Assembly: GCF_003428335.1 (NCBI RefSeq)
Contig: NZ_CP031704.1
Coordinates: 372,001 to 436,000 of the forward strand
Direction: 5' to 3'
Origin: Solimonas sp. K1W22B-7
Lineage (GTDB): Bacteria; Pseudomonadota; Gammaproteobacteria; Nevskiales; Nevskiaceae
DNA length: 64,000 nt
Both the position numbers and the translations under genes were made by a program. Each line of letters begins with the position of its first letter. Positions within the stretch are counted from its first letter, which is position 1. Below the pieces are notes generated by a model. The model was not told the origin of the DNA. It worked only from the letters and a program-made list of their open reading frames with translations, and did no database searches. Of the stretch, positions 54,802-63,968 are shown piece after piece.

Positions 54802-55359
54802 ATGAGCGCCCTGCTGAAGATCACTGAACGCCTGCCGCCGCCGGATGCGCCTGGGCTGCGCGAGATCGTCCTGAGCTATGCCGAGCGCGCGCGCAGCCGT
54901 CTGCGCGCGGTGCTGGAGGATGGCACGGAGGTCGGCCTGTTCCTGCCGCGCGGCACGCAGCTGCGCGGCGGCGACGGGCTGCTCGCCGAGAACGGCGAAA
55001 TCATCCGCGTCCGTGCGGCCGTGGAGCCGCTGTACCGCGTGACCGCAGGACCGGACGCGAGCGACCCGGCATTCGCCCTGCTGCGCGCGGCCTATCACCT
55101 GGGCAATCGCCACGTTCCGCTGGCGCTGTCGCCGGGGGAACTGCTGCTGGAACCCGATCCGGTGCTGCGCGACATGCTGCTGGGCCTGGACATGCTCGTC
55201 ATCGAATGTGCGACGGCCTTCGAGCCGGAGGCCGGCGCCTACGGCGGCGGGCACCGCCATGACCATGACGAACACGCCGGCTCGGTCGGCGAGCTGCTGT
55301 CGCAGCAGGCGCATGCGCGAACGGCGATAGACATGGCGACCCTGCAGTTCCACCGGTGA
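54802..55359 (+). CDS. ureE: urease accessory nickel chaperone UreE
   Basis: 185 residues from ATG 54802. N-terminal peptide-binding domain, C-terminal metal-binding domain with GNRHVPL, and near 150-160 a short His-rich segment GGGHRHDHDEHAG that binds nickel. Ends with GTGA overlap to ureF. Confidence 0.95.
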   Translation: MSALLKITERLPPPDAPGLREIVLSYAERARSRLRAVLEDGTEVGLFLPRGTQLRGGDGLLAENGEIIRVRAAVEPLYRVTAGPDASDPAFALLRAAYHLGNRHVPLALSPGELLLEPDPVLRDMLLGLDMLVIECATAFEPEAGAYGGGHRHDHDEHAGSVGELLSQQAHARTAIDMATLQFHR

Positions 55360-56063
55360 GTGGCCTGCCCCGCCATAGGCTGGAGATCGCGGCAGCCAGC
55401 CCCGATGGACTGGATGCTATGGGCGCCCTGCTGCAACTCAGCAGTCCGGCCCTGCCCGTCGGCGCCTACAGCTACTCGCAGGCGCTGGAATCGGCCATCG
55501 ACAAGGGCATCGTCACTGACGCCGCATCGGCCCAGGTCTGGATCGCCGAGTCCCTGAAGCGGGTGCTCGGCCGCTACGAGGCGCCGGTCTGGTGCCGTCT
55601 GCGAGCGGCCTGGGACGCGCAGGACCCCGCGCGCTTCTCCGCATGGAACAGCGAATTCATCGCCAGCCGCGAGACACGCGAGCTGCGTGCCGAGACCTTG
55701 CAGATGGGCTATTCGCTGCGCCAGCTCCTGCTGGCCACCGGCACCGCGGAGATTCCCGACGGCGAGCTGTGCTTTCCCGCCGCCCATGCCTGCGCGAGTG
55801 CGCTCTGGGCCGTCCCGCCGCCCCTGGCGTTGTACGGCTACCTGTACAGCTGGCTGGAAAACCAGGTCATGGCCGCACTCAAGGCCGTGCCGCTGGGCCA
55901 GGTCTCGGGGCAGAAGCTGCTGATCGCAGTCAGGCCGCAGATCAAGGTGGTGGTCGAGCAGGCATTCACGATGCGCGATGAAGAACTCTCCACGCAGGCC
56001 CCGATGCTCGGCCTGCTCAGCAGTCAGCACGAAACCCAGTACTCAAGGCTATTCAGGAGTTGA
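55356..56063 (+). CDS. ureF: urease accessory protein UreF
   Basis: 235 residues from GTG 55356. LLQLSSPALPVGAYSYSQALE is the UreF signature, with a helical remainder. Acts with UreD and UreG in GTP-dependent nickel insertion. A leader of about 20 residues before the conserved part suggests the start is correct only by coupling; an internal ATG (MGALLQLSS) is possible. Confidence 0.95.
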   Translation: MSGLPRHRLEIAAASPDGLDAMGALLQLSSPALPVGAYSYSQALESAIDKGIVTDAASAQVWIAESLKRVLGRYEAPVWCRLRAAWDAQDPARFSAWNSEFIASRETRELRAETLQMGYSLRQLLLATGTAEIPDGELCFPAAHACASALWAVPPPLALYGYLYSWLENQVMAALKAVPLGQVSGQKLLIAVRPQIKVVVEQAFTMRDEELSTQAPMLGLLSSQHETQYSRLFRS

Positions 56064-56066
56064 TGC

Positions 56067-56699
56067 ATGGAAAACCCCAACGCGGGTCATGGCGGCCCGC
56101 TACGCGTAGGCATCGGTGGCCCCGTCGGCTCCGGCAAGACCACCCTGGTGGAGGTCCTGTGCAAGCGCATGCGCGACCGGCATCGCCTTGCCGTGGTCAC
56201 CAACGATATCTACACCCGGGAAGACGAGCGCCTGCTGGTGGCCGCCGGCGCGCTCGCCCCGGAACGCATCATGGGCGTCGAGACCGGCGGCTGCCCGCAC
56301 ACCGCGATTCGCGAAGACGCCTCGATCAACCTCGAGGCCGTCGATCGCATGAGCCGGCGCTTTCCGGATCTGGAACTCATCTTCATCGAGTCCGGCGGCG
56401 ACAACCTCGCCGCGACTTTCAGCCCGGAGCTGTCGGACCTGACGATCTACGTCATCGATGTCGCCGGCGGCGAAAAGATTCCGCGCAAGGGCGGACCGGG
56501 CATTACCAAGGCCGACCTGCTGGTGATCAACAAGACGGATCTCGCGCCTTACGTCGGCGCGAACCTGGAAGTCATGGCCCACGACGCCGCACGCATGCGC
56601 GGCAAGCTGCCGTTCGTGATGACCAATCTGAAGACGGGCGATGGGGTGCAGACGGTGACCGACTTCATCGTAACGCGCGGCATGCTGGGCCAGGCCTAG
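56067..56699 (+). CDS. ureG: urease accessory GTPase UreG
   Basis: 210 residues. P-loop GPVGSGKT near 18-25, the metal motif [11 protein letters not shown], and [10 protein letters not shown] for guanine recognition are all intact. SIMIBI-class GTPase that powers nickel delivery. CAGGAG precedes the ATG. Last gene of the urease operon. Confidence 0.97.
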   Translation: MENPNAGHGGPLRVGIGGPVGSGKTTLVEVLCKRMRDRHRLAVVTNDIYTREDERLLVAAGALAPERIMGVETGGCPHTAIREDASINLEAVDRMSRRFPDLELIFIESGGDNLAATFSPELSDLTIYVIDVAGGEKIPRKGGPGITKADLLVINKTDLAPYVGANLEVMAHDAARMRGKLPFVMTNLKTGDGVQTVTDFIVTRGMLGQA

Positions 56700-56867
56700 A
56701 GGCGAAACGGTCGTCGAGGCCTGCAAGCACGCGCGGTGCTGCGGGCAACTTTGGGTTGGGGTGACTGCCGGTGGACCCCAGTGGACGACGAAACGCGGCA
56801 AGTCAGTGAAAGATCCGCGCAAAACTTCCGTTATCTGGACGATTACGGATGACTTTGGAGGAATCAA

Positions 56868-56943
<76 letters not shown>

Positions 56944-57008
56944 GTATGAGCGGGGCGCGCAAAATACCAAAAAAGCGGGCTCCGGGGGCGGTTCATCCTT
57001 CGACCGGC

Positions 57009-58262
57009 TCAGGCCGCGGCGCCGCTGGCCGTTATCGAGTCGGCGATCACGGTGCGGTTGCGGCCCTGGTGCTTGGCGGCGTAGAGCACGGTGTCGGCCA
57101 GGCGGTAGGCCTCGGCCAGGGGGACGTCTGCATGCACGCCGATGCCGCCGGCGCTGATCGTGACGCGACCCAGTTCGGTGCCGGCGTTGGCCAGGTCCAG
57201 GGATTCGATCTGGCGGCGCAGCTCTTCCAGGCGGCGCAGGCCGTCTGCGCGGGAGCAGTCGTACAGCACCACGGCAAACTCCTCGCCGCCGAGGCGGGAG
57301 GCCATGTCCAGCGGACGCCGCGCGAAGTCGCTCAGCACTAGGCCCATCTCCACCAGCACGCCGTCGCCATAGTCATGGCCGTGCCGGTCATTGAGGTTCT
57401 TGAAGTGGTCCATGTCGATCAGGGCCACGAACAGGCGCTTGTACTCGCGACGGGCATGGCGGGCCACGGCCTCGTAGTGCTGCTCGAAGGCGCGGCGGTT
57501 GGGCAGCTTGGTCAGGGCGTCGACGTAGGCCAGCGATTTGAGCAGCTGCTGCGCGGCCCAGTTGCGGCGGCTGTAGAGCTCGTTCCACATGGCGCCGCTG
57601 ATCACCACGCCGATGAAGATGATCTCCACCAGCCAGTCCACCCGGCTGCGGCCGGTCGGCACGTCGGGCCCCCGCATCCAGTCGGAGAACAGGATGAAGC
57701 TCAGGTACAGCGCGATGAAGGCCAGGCCCTCGCGCAGCGGCACGCGCCCGATCACGATGAAGCCGACCAGCACGCAACTGGACAGGCTGGGGCTCAGCAT
57801 GAAGCCCATGCTGGTGCCACGGTGGCGCAGCCATTCCAGCGTCACCGCCAGCACCAGGAAGCAGACCATGAACAGGGTTTCGCTGATGACGCTGCGCGGG
57901 CGCCGCCACAGCATCCAGGCGGAGGCCAGGCACAGCGGGATGATCAGCAGGAACTCGAAGATGCGGATCAGCTCGATGAAGTCCTGCGGCGGGTTCATCA
58001 GCGGCTGGCCCCACAGCGGCGAGGTCACCAGCATCAGGGCCGGCAGCAGGCTGGTGAGGGCGCGGGCATGGCCGAACTTCTCGCGGGCGTCCTCGCGGTA
58101 GCGCCTTTCGTGCGCCGGCGGGAAACGGTTCAGCGGGTTGGACGAACGCGAGGCAGCATCGAGCTGGCGGATGAAGTCCGCACTCTGGGTGAGGTTCTCG
58201 TAGTCCGTCAGCGGCGCCTTGCGAGGGGCGCTGTCCGAGCGGGAGTCCTGGCTCGACGACAT
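57009..58262 (-). CDS. membrane-bound diguanylate cyclase (GGDEF)
   Basis: 417 residues from ATG 58262; ATG 58295 or earlier is also open. A hydrophilic N-terminus, about six membrane helices (about 70-240) and a C-terminal GGDEF domain. The active site is RLGGEEF, intact, and an RPLD inhibitory (RxxD) site stands five residues upstream, so product inhibition is likely. It makes cyclic di-GMP from GTP. The sensing region is a MASE-type membrane block of unknown ligand. It is downstream of the AraC gene on the same strand, 231 bases apart, with possibly its own promoter. Confidence 0.9.
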   Translation of the reverse strand: MSSSQDSRSDSAPRKAPLTDYENLTQSADFIRQLDAASRSSNPLNRFPPAHERRYREDAREKFGHARALTSLLPALMLVTSPLWGQPLMNPPQDFIELIRIFEFLLIIPLCLASAWMLWRRPRSVISETLFMVCFLVLAVTLEWLRHRGTSMGFMLSPSLSSCVLVGFIVIGRVPLREGLAFIALYLSFILFSDWMRGPDVPTGRSRVDWLVEIIFIGVVISGAMWNELYSRRNWAAQQLLKSLAYVDALTKLPNRRAFEQHYEAVARHARREYKRLFVALIDMDHFKNLNDRHGHDYGDGVLVEMGLVLSDFARRPLDMASRLGGEEFAVVLYDCSRADGLRRLEELRRQIESLDLANAGTELGRVTISAGGIGVHADVPLAEAYRLADTVLYAAKHQGRNRTVIADSITASGAAA

Positions 58263-58493
58263 GGTAAGCGGTTGAAAGGGCTGGGGAAGCATCATGACAG
58301 CCCGGTTGGCGGCGGTGCATCCTGCGTTTGCGCCATTGGTCAGGGGCTTCGGCTGCGTCCAGCGGCCGGTGTCGTGCAGACTAGCCGATCTGGCCAAGGG
58401 CTGCGGCGTGCGCGGGCTGTTTTGGGCCCTGGCAACTGCCAAGTCGGTCACAGTTCGCGCGCAATGGCCCCAGAAGAGAAAAATACCGGGCGA

Positions 58494-59348
58494 TCAATCA
58501 CCTGGGAGCTTCGCACGGCGGTAGTGGCCAGGGCCGTGGCCGTGGATGCGCTTGAAGCTGCGGCGGAAAGCGGCCTCGGTCTGGTAGCCCAGGCGGCCGG
58601 CGATGGCCAGCACCGACATCCGCGGTTCCTGCAGCAGGCGCAGGGCCGACATCATGCGCCACTGGGTCAGGTACTGGATGGGGGACTGGCCCATCAGGGC
58701 CATGAACTCCTCGGCGAAGCGGCTGCGCGACATGGCCGCCGTTTCGGCCAGGCTGGCCACCGACCAGTCCCGCCCGGGTTCGGCGTGCATGGCCTGCAGG
58801 GCGCGGCCCAGCTGCGGGTCGGCCAGGGCGGCGAGCAGGCCGCGGCGCTGGGGGCTGCGGCCCAGGTAGTTGCGCACGCTCATGACGAACAGGGAATCGG
58901 CCAGCTTGTCGACCACGGCGCGGCTGCCGAAGCTGTCCAGGTTGGCCTCTTCGCACATCAGCTGGGCCACCCGCCGCAGGCCCGAGCCGGCCTCGGCCTC
59001 GCGGACGACCAGGCAGTCGGGCAGGGCGTCCAGCAGGGGGTTGCGGTGGCCGCAGACGAAGTCGAACTGGCCGCAGAGCATGGTGGTGTAGCCGTCGCCG
59101 TTCAGGCTGTGTGCATGTCCGCGGGGGAAGATCACCAGGTCGCCGGCGGCCAGGGTCTCGGGCCGGGGCAGGCCGGCGCCACGTACTTCACAGTTTCCGG
59201 AGCCGATCAGGTGGAAGATGCAGGCCTCGGTGGCCGGTTCCGGTTCGTGCCAGCGCCCGCAATAGCTGGCGTTGTCGGTGACGCGGGCGTGCAACTGGTA
59301 GGCCGCCAGGGCGGAATCGAGCACGCGGTCTTCCGGATTCTGGAGCAT
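58494..59348 (-). CDS. AraC-family regulator with cupin sensor domain
   Basis: 284 residues. An N-terminal cupin domain of the AraC_binding_2/cupin_6 type (has GDLVIFPRGHAHSL) occupies about 1-170. Two AraC HTH motifs follow (LAETAAMSRSRFAEEF and AGRLGYQTEAAFRRSF). It is divergent from doxX of the bufferin-like locus, with 81 bases between the starts, so it may regulate that locus. The inducer is unknown. Confidence 0.88.
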   Translation of the reverse strand: MLQNPEDRVLDSALAAYQLHARVTDNASYCGRWHEPEPATEACIFHLIGSGNCEVRGAGLPRPETLAAGDLVIFPRGHAHSLNGDGYTTMLCGQFDFVCGHRNPLLDALPDCLVVREAEAGSGLRRVAQLMCEEANLDSFGSRAVVDKLADSLFVMSVRNYLGRSPQRRGLLAALADPQLGRALQAMHAEPGRDWSVASLAETAAMSRSRFAEEFMALMGQSPIQYLTQWRMMSALRLLQEPRMSVLAIAGRLGYQTEAAFRRSFKRIHGHGPGHYRRAKLPGD

Positions 59349-59429
59349 GAACGGCGGACTTCCGGGTACAGTCGGGGCAGGGAAATGAGCCTAGCATTGC
59401 CGCCGTTGAGTACGACATGGGGCGTGGGA

Positions 59430-60035
59430 ATGAAGCTGCTGACCAAGGTTCAGGACCTGCTGGACCGCACGCGCGCCGCCGACTGGCTGGCGCCGCTGCT
59501 GATGCGCCTCTACCTGGTCCCCATCTTCTGGATGGCCGGGATGCAGAAAGCCACGAACTTCCCGGACACGGTGCAGTGGTTCGGCGACATGATGTACGGA
59601 CTGGGCCTGCCTTTCCCCTGGCTGATGGCCTTCCTGGCCACCGCCACCGAGCTGGTCGGCGCCGTGGCCCTGCTGCTGGGCCTGGGCATGCGCTGGATGT
59701 GCATCCCGCTGATGGTGACCATGCTGGTGGCGATCCTGACCGTGCACCTGCCGCATGGCTGGCTGGCCATCTCCGAGGGCATGGGCCCCTTCGCCACCGA
59801 GCGCACCATGCTGGCGATCGAGCGACTGAACGAGGCCAAGGACATCCTTCGGGAGCACGCCGACTATGACCGGCTGACCGAATACGGTCACCTGGTCATC
59901 CTCAACAACGGCATCGAGTTCGCCGCGACCTATTTCGTCATGCTGCTGTCGCTATTCTTCACCGGCGCCGGTCGCTACGTCAGCGTGGACTATTGGCTGC
60001 GCCGCCGCATCCATGGCGATCAACCGCGCGTATAA
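59430..60035 (+). CDS. DoxX-family membrane protein of the bufferin-like locus
   Basis: 201 residues from ATG 59430; ATG 59385 would add 15. Four or more helices with LVPIFWMAGMQKATNF, the DoxX signature. An extended central loop of about 50 residues (ERTMLAIERLNEAKDIL) is typical of the DoxX proteins found beside DUF692/DUF2063 genes. First gene of the set; hvfA follows 47 bases later. It may connect the pathway to the membrane redox pool; that is inference. Confidence 0.87.
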   Translation: MKLLTKVQDLLDRTRAADWLAPLLMRLYLVPIFWMAGMQKATNFPDTVQWFGDMMYGLGLPFPWLMAFLATATELVGAVALLLGLGMRWMCIPLMVTMLVAILTVHLPHGWLAISEGMGPFATERTMLAIERLNEAKDILREHADYDRLTEYGHLVILNNGIEFAATYFVMLLSLFFTGAGRYVSVDYWLRRRIHGDQPRV

Positions 60036-60082
60036 GCGCACAACATCAACGGGCTCACCGGCCCACCATCAGGAGAGACACC

Positions 60083-60418
60083 ATGCGTCATTCCAAGAAG
60101 CCCCTCGCCATCGCCCTCGGCGCCGCCTTTGCCATGACCGGCATGGCCGCCCAGGCCTCGGTCTTCCAGACCGCCGACCTGTCGGGCGGCTACATGCAGC
60201 TGGCCGACGCCAAGGCCGGTGAGGCCAAGTGCGGCGAGAAGAAGGCCGGCGAAGCCAAGTGTGGCGAAAAGAAGGCCGGCGAAGCCAAGTGCGGCGAGAA
60301 GAAAGCCGAAGGCAAGTGTGGCGAAGGCAAGTGCGGTGAAGGCAAGTGCGGCGAGAAGAAGAAGGCGCACGAAGGCAAGTGCGGTGAGGGCAAGTGCGGC
60401 GAAAAGAAGACCAAGTAA
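60083..60418 (+). CDS. hvfA: HvfA/bufferin-type Cys-repeat precursor peptide
   Basis: 111 residues from ATG 60083 with AGGAGA upstream. A signal peptide covers about 1-25 (ending MAAQA). The mature part is almost only Gly, Lys, Glu, Ala and Cys: three EAKCG units then five EGKCG units, eight Cys in all, with no other Cys. EGKCG repeats are the known substrate motif of HvfB-type MNIO enzymes, which convert Cys in them to modified copper-binding groups. It is probably exported as a modified, metal-binding peptide. The three EAKCG units are a variant; whether they are modified is unknown. Directly followed by hvfB and hvfC. Confidence 0.9.
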   Translation: MRHSKKPLAIALGAAFAMTGMAAQASVFQTADLSGGYMQLADAKAGEAKCGEKKAGEAKCGEKKAGEAKCGEKKAEGKCGEGKCGEGKCGEKKKAHEGKCGEGKCGEKKTK

Positions 60419-60454
60419 GGTCTTCTTCGCCGGGCATTGCGGCATGATGAGCGC

Positions 60455-61306
60455 ATGAAAGCCGTCACCACCGCCGTGCAAGGCGCCGGTCTCGGTCTGC
60501 GGCGGGCCCTGCTGGGCCCGCTCGCAGACCAGTTGCCCGGCGCGATCGGCTTCCTTGAAGCCACGCCGGAAAACTGGATGAACATCGGCGGCCGCTACGG
60601 CCGCGCGTTCCGCCAGTACACCGAGCGGTTCCCGTTTGTCACCCACGGCCTGTCGCTGTCGATCGGCAGCCCCGCGCCGCTGGATGAAGATTTCCTGTAT
60701 CGCCTGAAGGCCTTCCTCGACCTTCACGGCATCGCCGACTACACCGAGCACCTGACCTATTGCTCGGACGACGGCCATCTCTACGACCTCATGCCGATTC
60801 CGTTCACCGAAGAAGCGGTGGACTACGTTGCCGCCCGCGTGCGCCGCGTGCAGGACATCCTGGAGCGGCGCATCGCGCTGGAGAATGCGAGCTACTATGC
60901 GGCCCCCGGCAAGCAGATGAGCGAGCTTGAGTTCGTCCGCGCCGTGCTGGAGCGCAGCGATTGCGACCTGCTGCTGGACGTCAACAACATCTACGTCAAC
61001 AGCATCAACCACCGCTACGACCCGGCGCAGTTCCTCGACGGCCTGCCGGCCGAGCGCGTGCGCTACATCCATGTCGCCGGCCACTACGACGAGGCCGAGG
61101 ACCTGCGCGTGGACACGCATGGTTCCGACGTCATCGATCCGGTCTGGGCCCTGCTGGACCGTGCCTACTCGCGCCTCGGCGTGGTGCCGACACTGCTGGA
61201 GCGCGACTTCAACATCCCGCCGCTGGCGGAGCTGATGATCGAGATCGACCATATCAACGCCCTGCAGGCGCGCCACGCCGCGCCGCGGCAGCGGGCCCAT
61301 GGCTGA
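60455..61306 (+). CDS. hvfB: MNIO (DUF692) peptide-modifying iron oxygenase, HvfB-like
   Basis: 283 residues from ATG 60455. TIM-barrel DUF692 with the expected iron ligands: His64, His99, Glu143, Asp175 with Asn177/178, His206, His210, Asp220/His222 and Glu249. Multinuclear non-haem iron oxidative enzymes of this family modify Cys in a precursor, here very likely HvfA encoded 37 bases upstream. Needs the DUF2063 partner, whose gene overlaps by eight bases. Reaction type on this peptide is inferred from relatives. Confidence 0.92.
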   Translation: MKAVTTAVQGAGLGLRRALLGPLADQLPGAIGFLEATPENWMNIGGRYGRAFRQYTERFPFVTHGLSLSIGSPAPLDEDFLYRLKAFLDLHGIADYTEHLTYCSDDGHLYDLMPIPFTEEAVDYVAARVRRVQDILERRIALENASYYAAPGKQMSELEFVRAVLERSDCDLLLDVNNIYVNSINHRYDPAQFLDGLPAERVRYIHVAGHYDEAEDLRVDTHGSDVIDPVWALLDRAYSRLGVVPTLLERDFNIPPLAELMIEIDHINALQARHAAPRQRAHG

Positions 61307-62045
61307 GGCCGCCTTCCAGCGCGTGCAGCGCCAGTTCGCCGCGCACCTGCGCGACCCGCAGGCCAATGCCGCGCCGCCGGGCATCGAGGACCGGCGCCTG
61401 CAGATCTATCGCGATCTGTTCTACAACAACATCGAGGATTGCATCGCCAATGCCTTCCCGGTGCTGCGGGCGATCAGCGCGGATGCGGTCTGGCATGCGC
61501 GGGTGCGCGACTTCTACGCGCGCCACCGCAGCGAGTCGCCGCAGTTCCACCAGATCGCCGCCGAGTTCCTGCGTTACCTGGACGAGGAGCGCGGCGAGCA
61601 TCCGGACGATCCGCCGTTCCTGCGCGAGCTGGCGCACTACGAATGGGTGGAACTGGCCCTGGCCGTGGCGGACGAGGAATTGCCGCCGCCGCCGGAGGTC
61701 GCCGGCGACCTGCTGCAGGGCGTGCCCGTCGTTTCGCCGCTGGCCTGGACACTGAGCTACGAGTGGCCGGTGCATCGCATCGCACCGGACGTCCAGCCGC
61801 AGGAGCCCGGCGAGCAGCCGACCTACCTGGTGGTGTGGCGCAACCGCGCCGATGAGGTGCGCTTCATGGAGATCAACGCCGTCACCGCGCGGCTGCTGCA
61901 GCTGGCGGACGACATGCCGGACGCCAGCGGTCGCGAGCTGCTGCTGCAGGTGGCCGCCGAGCTGGGGCATCCGCAGCCGGAAGCGGTGGTGGAGCAGGGA
62001 GCGGGGATACTGGCGGATCTGCGCGAGCGGGAAATCGTTTTCTGA
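61299..62045 (+). CDS. hvfC: DUF2063 partner protein, HvfC-like
   Basis: 248 residues. N-terminal DNA-binding-like DUF2063 helical domain ([24 protein letters not shown]) and a C-terminal RRE-like wing domain. Partner proteins of this kind bring the precursor to the MNIO enzyme. Start overlaps hvfB by eight bases, so translation is coupled. Confidence 0.92.
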   Translation: MAEAAFQRVQRQFAAHLRDPQANAAPPGIEDRRLQIYRDLFYNNIEDCIANAFPVLRAISADAVWHARVRDFYARHRSESPQFHQIAAEFLRYLDEERGEHPDDPPFLRELAHYEWVELALAVADEELPPPPEVAGDLLQGVPVVSPLAWTLSYEWPVHRIAPDVQPQEPGEQPTYLVVWRNRADEVRFMEINAVTARLLQLADDMPDASGRELLLQVAAELGHPQPEAVVEQGAGILADLREREIVF

Positions 62046-62061
62046 GCCTAGCCGTAGCTGT

Positions 62062-62190
62062 CCCCTCTCCCGCTTGCGGGAGAGGGTGCCCGAAGGGCGG
62101 GAGAGGGTTTCTGTAGAGCGTGAATTGAGCGCTTCAGGGCTCTACAGAAACCCTCTCTCCCGGCCTCTCTCCCGCAAGCGGGAGAGAGGA
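62062..62190. repeat. large nested inverted repeat between convergent genes
   Basis: Each arm contains its own short palindrome (CTCTCCCGC-TT-GCGGGAGAG on the left, its AA version on the right). The arms of about 55 bases also pair with each other, ending in TTTCTGTAGAGC and its complement around a spacer of about 20 bases. Sequences built on CTCTCCCGCNTGCGGGAG occur as repeated extragenic elements in many high-GC gammaproteobacteria. It may also act as a bidirectional terminator for hvfC and the patatin gene. Confidence 0.75.
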
Positions 62191-62198
62191 GAAAAGAT

Positions 62199-63968
62199 TC
62201 AGCTCTTCAGCAACACATCCCGCACCGCCGTCAGCTTTTCCAGCGCGTGCTGGTAGCCGCGCTCCACGGTCTGGTCCAGTTTCTTCCAGTCGAACAGGGC
62301 GATGCCGCTGACCGGCATGCGCACGTAGGCGTCGGCGCGCGCCGCGCGCTGCGAGGTGCCGCTTTCGCTGGTCAGCGTGGCGGTGCGGAACACGATGGCG
62401 AACAGGCCCGGGCGCTCGCCGTCCTTCTTGATGTTGAACAGCGCCTCCGGGTCCGGGCCGACCACGCCGGGGGCCGAGATGCCGCCCTCGGTGCTGACGT
62501 CGGAGGCCACGATCGGGCCGCGCCCCCAGGCCTGCATCACGTCGGTGGGCAGGCTGTTGATCACCGCGCCGTCGGCCAGCAGGTCGCCGTTCCAGGCCAC
62601 CGGCGGTGCCACGCCCGGCACGCACATGCTGGTGGCGACCCACAGGTGCAGCGGCCCCTGGTCGTGGACCATCGCCTTGCCGCGCGTCAGGTTGGTGCTG
62701 ACGCAGAAGTAGGGCATGCGCAGCGCCTCGATCTGGCGCTCCTCGAACAGTTCGTGCATGCGCTTGGAGAACTTGCGCCCGCGGATCAGCGCCACGCTGG
62801 GGAAGATGTAGTCGTTGAGGTAGTTGTGGCTGACGAAGGTTTCGCGCGCGATGTGCAGCATCTCCTCGTCGGTGTAGCCGCAGGCGGTCAGCGCCGCGAA
62901 GAATGCGCCCATGCTGGAGCCGCCGGCGCAGTCGATCGGGATGTCGAGCTCGCGCAGCGCGCGGATCATGCCGATATGCGCGAAGCCGCGCGCGCCGCCG
63001 CCGCCCAGCACCACGCCGATGCCGCGGCCGCTGAGCTGGCGTGCCAGCGATTCGCAGTCGGCGCGGCTGTTGGGGCGCAGGTAGTAGTGCGCGCGGGCGC
63101 CGCTCAGTTCGCGCCACTTGAGGATGTGGTCCGGCTCCTCGCCCTCGGCGCGGATCATCACCACCTCCACCGGTGCGCGCGTGCCGCTCTGGCGCAGCTC
63201 GTCGAGCATGGCGCTCATGATCGGGTAGGAGCGTGTGGTCACCACCACCAGGATGCGGTCGGCCTGGCGCATGCAGCGCTGTGCCCAGGCATCGGCATCG
63301 CGGTTGGCCAGGTACACCAGGTAGCGCTGCTCGCATTCGATGCGGTCGAGGAACTCGATCAGGCGGCCATTGGTTTCCGGGTCATGCGACAGCGCCGCGC
63401 CGGGGCCCAGCTCGGCATCGCAGAGCACCGAGTCGACCAGGCGTACCGGGTAGTGCATCGACAGCGCGTCGCGCAGGCCGGCGGCCACCGCCGCCGCGTC
63501 GACGTCGCCCAGCGCCGGGATCACCGCGAAGCTGCGCACGCTGCGCACCGCGGCCAGCTGCTGCGAGTGCTGGTTCTGGCGCAGGCGATGGATGATGACC
63601 CGCGTCATCTCGATCATGGCGCCGGGGTAGTTCTCGATCACCGTGTACAGGTCCTCGCGCGGGATGCGCAGCAGGATGCTGTCGCGCACCGCGTAGACCG
63701 AGACGCTGCGCTTCTCGCCGGAGATCACGCCGATCTCGCCGATCGGCTCGTGGTGGCCGATGTCGCCGAGGAGGCTGCCGTCCTTGTTCACCGCGCGCAG
63801 GCGTCCGGTGCTGACGATGTACATCGAATCGGCCGGCTCGCCCTGCTCGAACAGCACGCTGCCGCTACGGATACCGAGCAGCTCGGTGTGCGCGGACAGG
63901 GCATCCAGTGCCTCGGGCTGCAGCCGCGAGAACAAGGGTGTCTGCGCCAGGATGGTCCGTGTATCCAT
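62199..63968 (-). CDS. cNMP-binding patatin-like phospholipase (NTE/RssA type)
   Basis: 589 residues. A cyclic-nucleotide-binding domain (about 10-125, with GEIGVISGEKRSVSVYA) and a middle region precede the patatin domain. The last has oxyanion loop GGGGARG, nucleophile elbow GGSSMG and the DGA motif in LLADGAVINSLP, so the Ser-Asp dyad is complete. Bacterial relatives are putative phospholipases or lysophospholipases. Its promoter region is at the right edge of the window, 32 bases from the end. Confidence 0.9.
   Translation of the reverse strand: MDTRTILAQTPLFSRLQPEALDALSAHTELLGIRSGSVLFEQGEPADSMYIVSTGRLRAVNKDGSLLGDIGHHEPIGEIGVISGEKRSVSVYAVRDSILLRIPREDLYTVIENYPGAMIEMTRVIIHRLRQNQHSQQLAAVRSVRSFAVIPALGDVDAAAVAAGLRDALSMHYPVRLVDSVLCDAELGPGAALSHDPETNGRLIEFLDRIECEQRYLVYLANRDADAWAQRCMRQADRILVVVTTRSYPIMSAMLDELRQSGTRAPVEVVMIRAEGEEPDHILKWRELSGARAHYYLRPNSRADCESLARQLSGRGIGVVLGGGGARGFAHIGMIRALRELDIPIDCAGGSSMGAFFAALTACGYTDEEMLHIARETFVSHNYLNDYIFPSVALIRGRKFSKRMHELFEERQIEALRMPYFCVSTNLTRGKAMVHDQGPLHLWVATSMCVPGVAPPVAWNGDLLADGAVINSLPTDVMQAWGRGPIVASDVSTEGGISAPGVVGPDPEALFNIKKDGERPGLFAIVFRTATLTSESGTSQRAARADAYVRMPVSGIALFDWKKLDQTVERGYQHALEKLTAVRDVLLKS

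Noticed and set aside
57375-59429. Long upstream extension of the DoxX frame
   Set aside because: It lies antisense to the diguanylate cyclase and AraC genes; the family sequence begins only near 59430.
60212-60410. Tandem DNA repeats as a CRISPR-like array
   Set aside because: The repeats are contiguous, in frame and encode the Cys-rich peptide; there are no unique spacers or cas genes.
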